From: Martinezella miluonensis
GTDB lineage: Bacteria; Pseudomonadota; Alphaproteobacteria; Rhizobiales; Rhizobiaceae
Reading direction: 5' to 3'
Assembly (NCBI RefSeq): GCF_900094545.1
Contig: NZ_FMAH01000022.1
Location: 39,876 to 103,875, forward strand
Length of the DNA: 64,000 bases
Shown: positions 63,803-64,000 of the stretch, piece after piece
Layout: the number at the start of each line of letters is the position of its first letter
Position numbering within the stretch: position 1 is the stretch's first letter
Translations under genes and position numbers: made by a program
Notes under the pieces: generated by a model
What the model saw: the letters and a program-made list of their open reading frames with translations, nothing else
Database searches by the model: none
Told to the model about the DNA's origin: nothing

Positions 63803-64000
63803 CTATGCGGGTTTTGATGTTATGTTTATGGTGCGCCTGATGTTGTAGGCGACCACCGAGAGGGCCATTTCGGTTCTGGTGCCCTTGAGGTTTCTGGTCA
63901 GGAAACGTCCGCCTGCCATCATCCGTTTGATGGTGCCGAACGGATGTTCTGCGGTGCATCGACGCTTTCGCATCATGTCGGGCGTTGCCCGTTGATGCAT
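63803..64000 (-). mobile_element. C-terminal part of an IS1182-like transposase, cut by the window edge
   Basis: The frame reads MHQRATPDMMRKRRCTAEHPFGTIKRMMAGGRFLTRNLKGTRTEMALSVVAYNIRR and ends at 63803. AEHPFGTIKRMM with the final catalytic Glu and TEM-L-x-x-x-AYN is the C-terminal signature of DDE transposases of the IS1182/IS5-like group. The frame is still open at base 64000, so the rest lies outside. The insertion end cannot be placed from this window. Confidence 0.7.

Noticed and set aside
1..64000. tRNA or rRNA genes
   Set aside because: No cloverleaf with a T-loop GGTTCGAATC-type signature or rRNA segment was recognised by reading; a tRNAscan-SE run would settle it.

Overview
The window looks like chromosomal DNA of a fast-growing rhizobium (Rhizobium/Agrobacterium group, most likely the genus Rhizobium). 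The evidence is the high GC content, a RopA/Omp2b-type porin, an ExoB-type UDP-glucose 4-epimerase, the cyclic beta-1,2-glucan exporter NdvA beside a LuxR-type regulator and pyruvate carboxylase (an order I recall from Sinorhizobium meliloti as ndvA-expR-pyc), inositol-type ABC transporter genes, Ti-plasmid-type traA/traC/traD genes and rhizobial dispersed repeats. The species cannot be fixed from the sequence alone.

Accessory block, about 1-21 kb. The window opens inside a giant filamentous-haemagglutinin/CdiA-like exoprotein gene with about fourteen tandem ~91-residue repeats, an FhaB-type middle, a haemagglutinin-repeat region and a small C-terminal tip that may be a toxin. A gene overlapping its stop codon resembles DUF596 and is the likely immunity gene. 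A zinc-ribbon gene and an orphan small gene follow in visibly AT-richer DNA. Next come an AbiEi/AbiEii pair whose toxin has lost its C-terminus, a conjugation remnant (traD, traC, a candidate oriT and a 1530-residue relaxase-helicase TraA, but no traG/F/B/H), two XRE regulators, and two decayed metabolic gene fragments.

Core-like block, about 21-51 kb: exoB; a phosphonate monoesterase/sulfatase-family hydrolase; a DUF1993 gene; an inositol-type ABC transporter operon preceded by a GGAA-N6-TTCC palindrome; a dipeptidase with a five-gene peptide ABC transporter; an OpgC-like membrane acyltransferase; the porin; ndvA; a LuxR solo (probable expR); pyc; a Bcr/CflA-type efflux pump; a cystine-type ABC transporter operon; a LysR regulator; and an atypical short-chain dehydrogenase. 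OpgC and NdvA may work on the same periplasmic glucan.

Second accessory patch, about 51.5-54.7 kb: a DUF2188 gene with a read-through tail, a second AbiE-type pair carrying both a frameshift and a nonsense codon, and a truncated nuclease-like gene. It is flanked by a small caspase/CHAT-like protein gene. From 55.4 kb to the end the content is again housekeeping: two transporters, ispG, a LysE exporter, ispA, mtgA, a 2H phosphoesterase, a glutathione S-transferase and rpmF, with the 3' part of an IS1182-like transposase at the edge.

The most interesting unexplained signal is upstream of the Bcr/CflA pump, on the minus strand at 47023-47140. An apparently leaderless 18-codon ORF rich in Leu/Val is followed by mutually exclusive hairpins and an intrinsic terminator. 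It looks like a transcription attenuator in front of a drug exporter.
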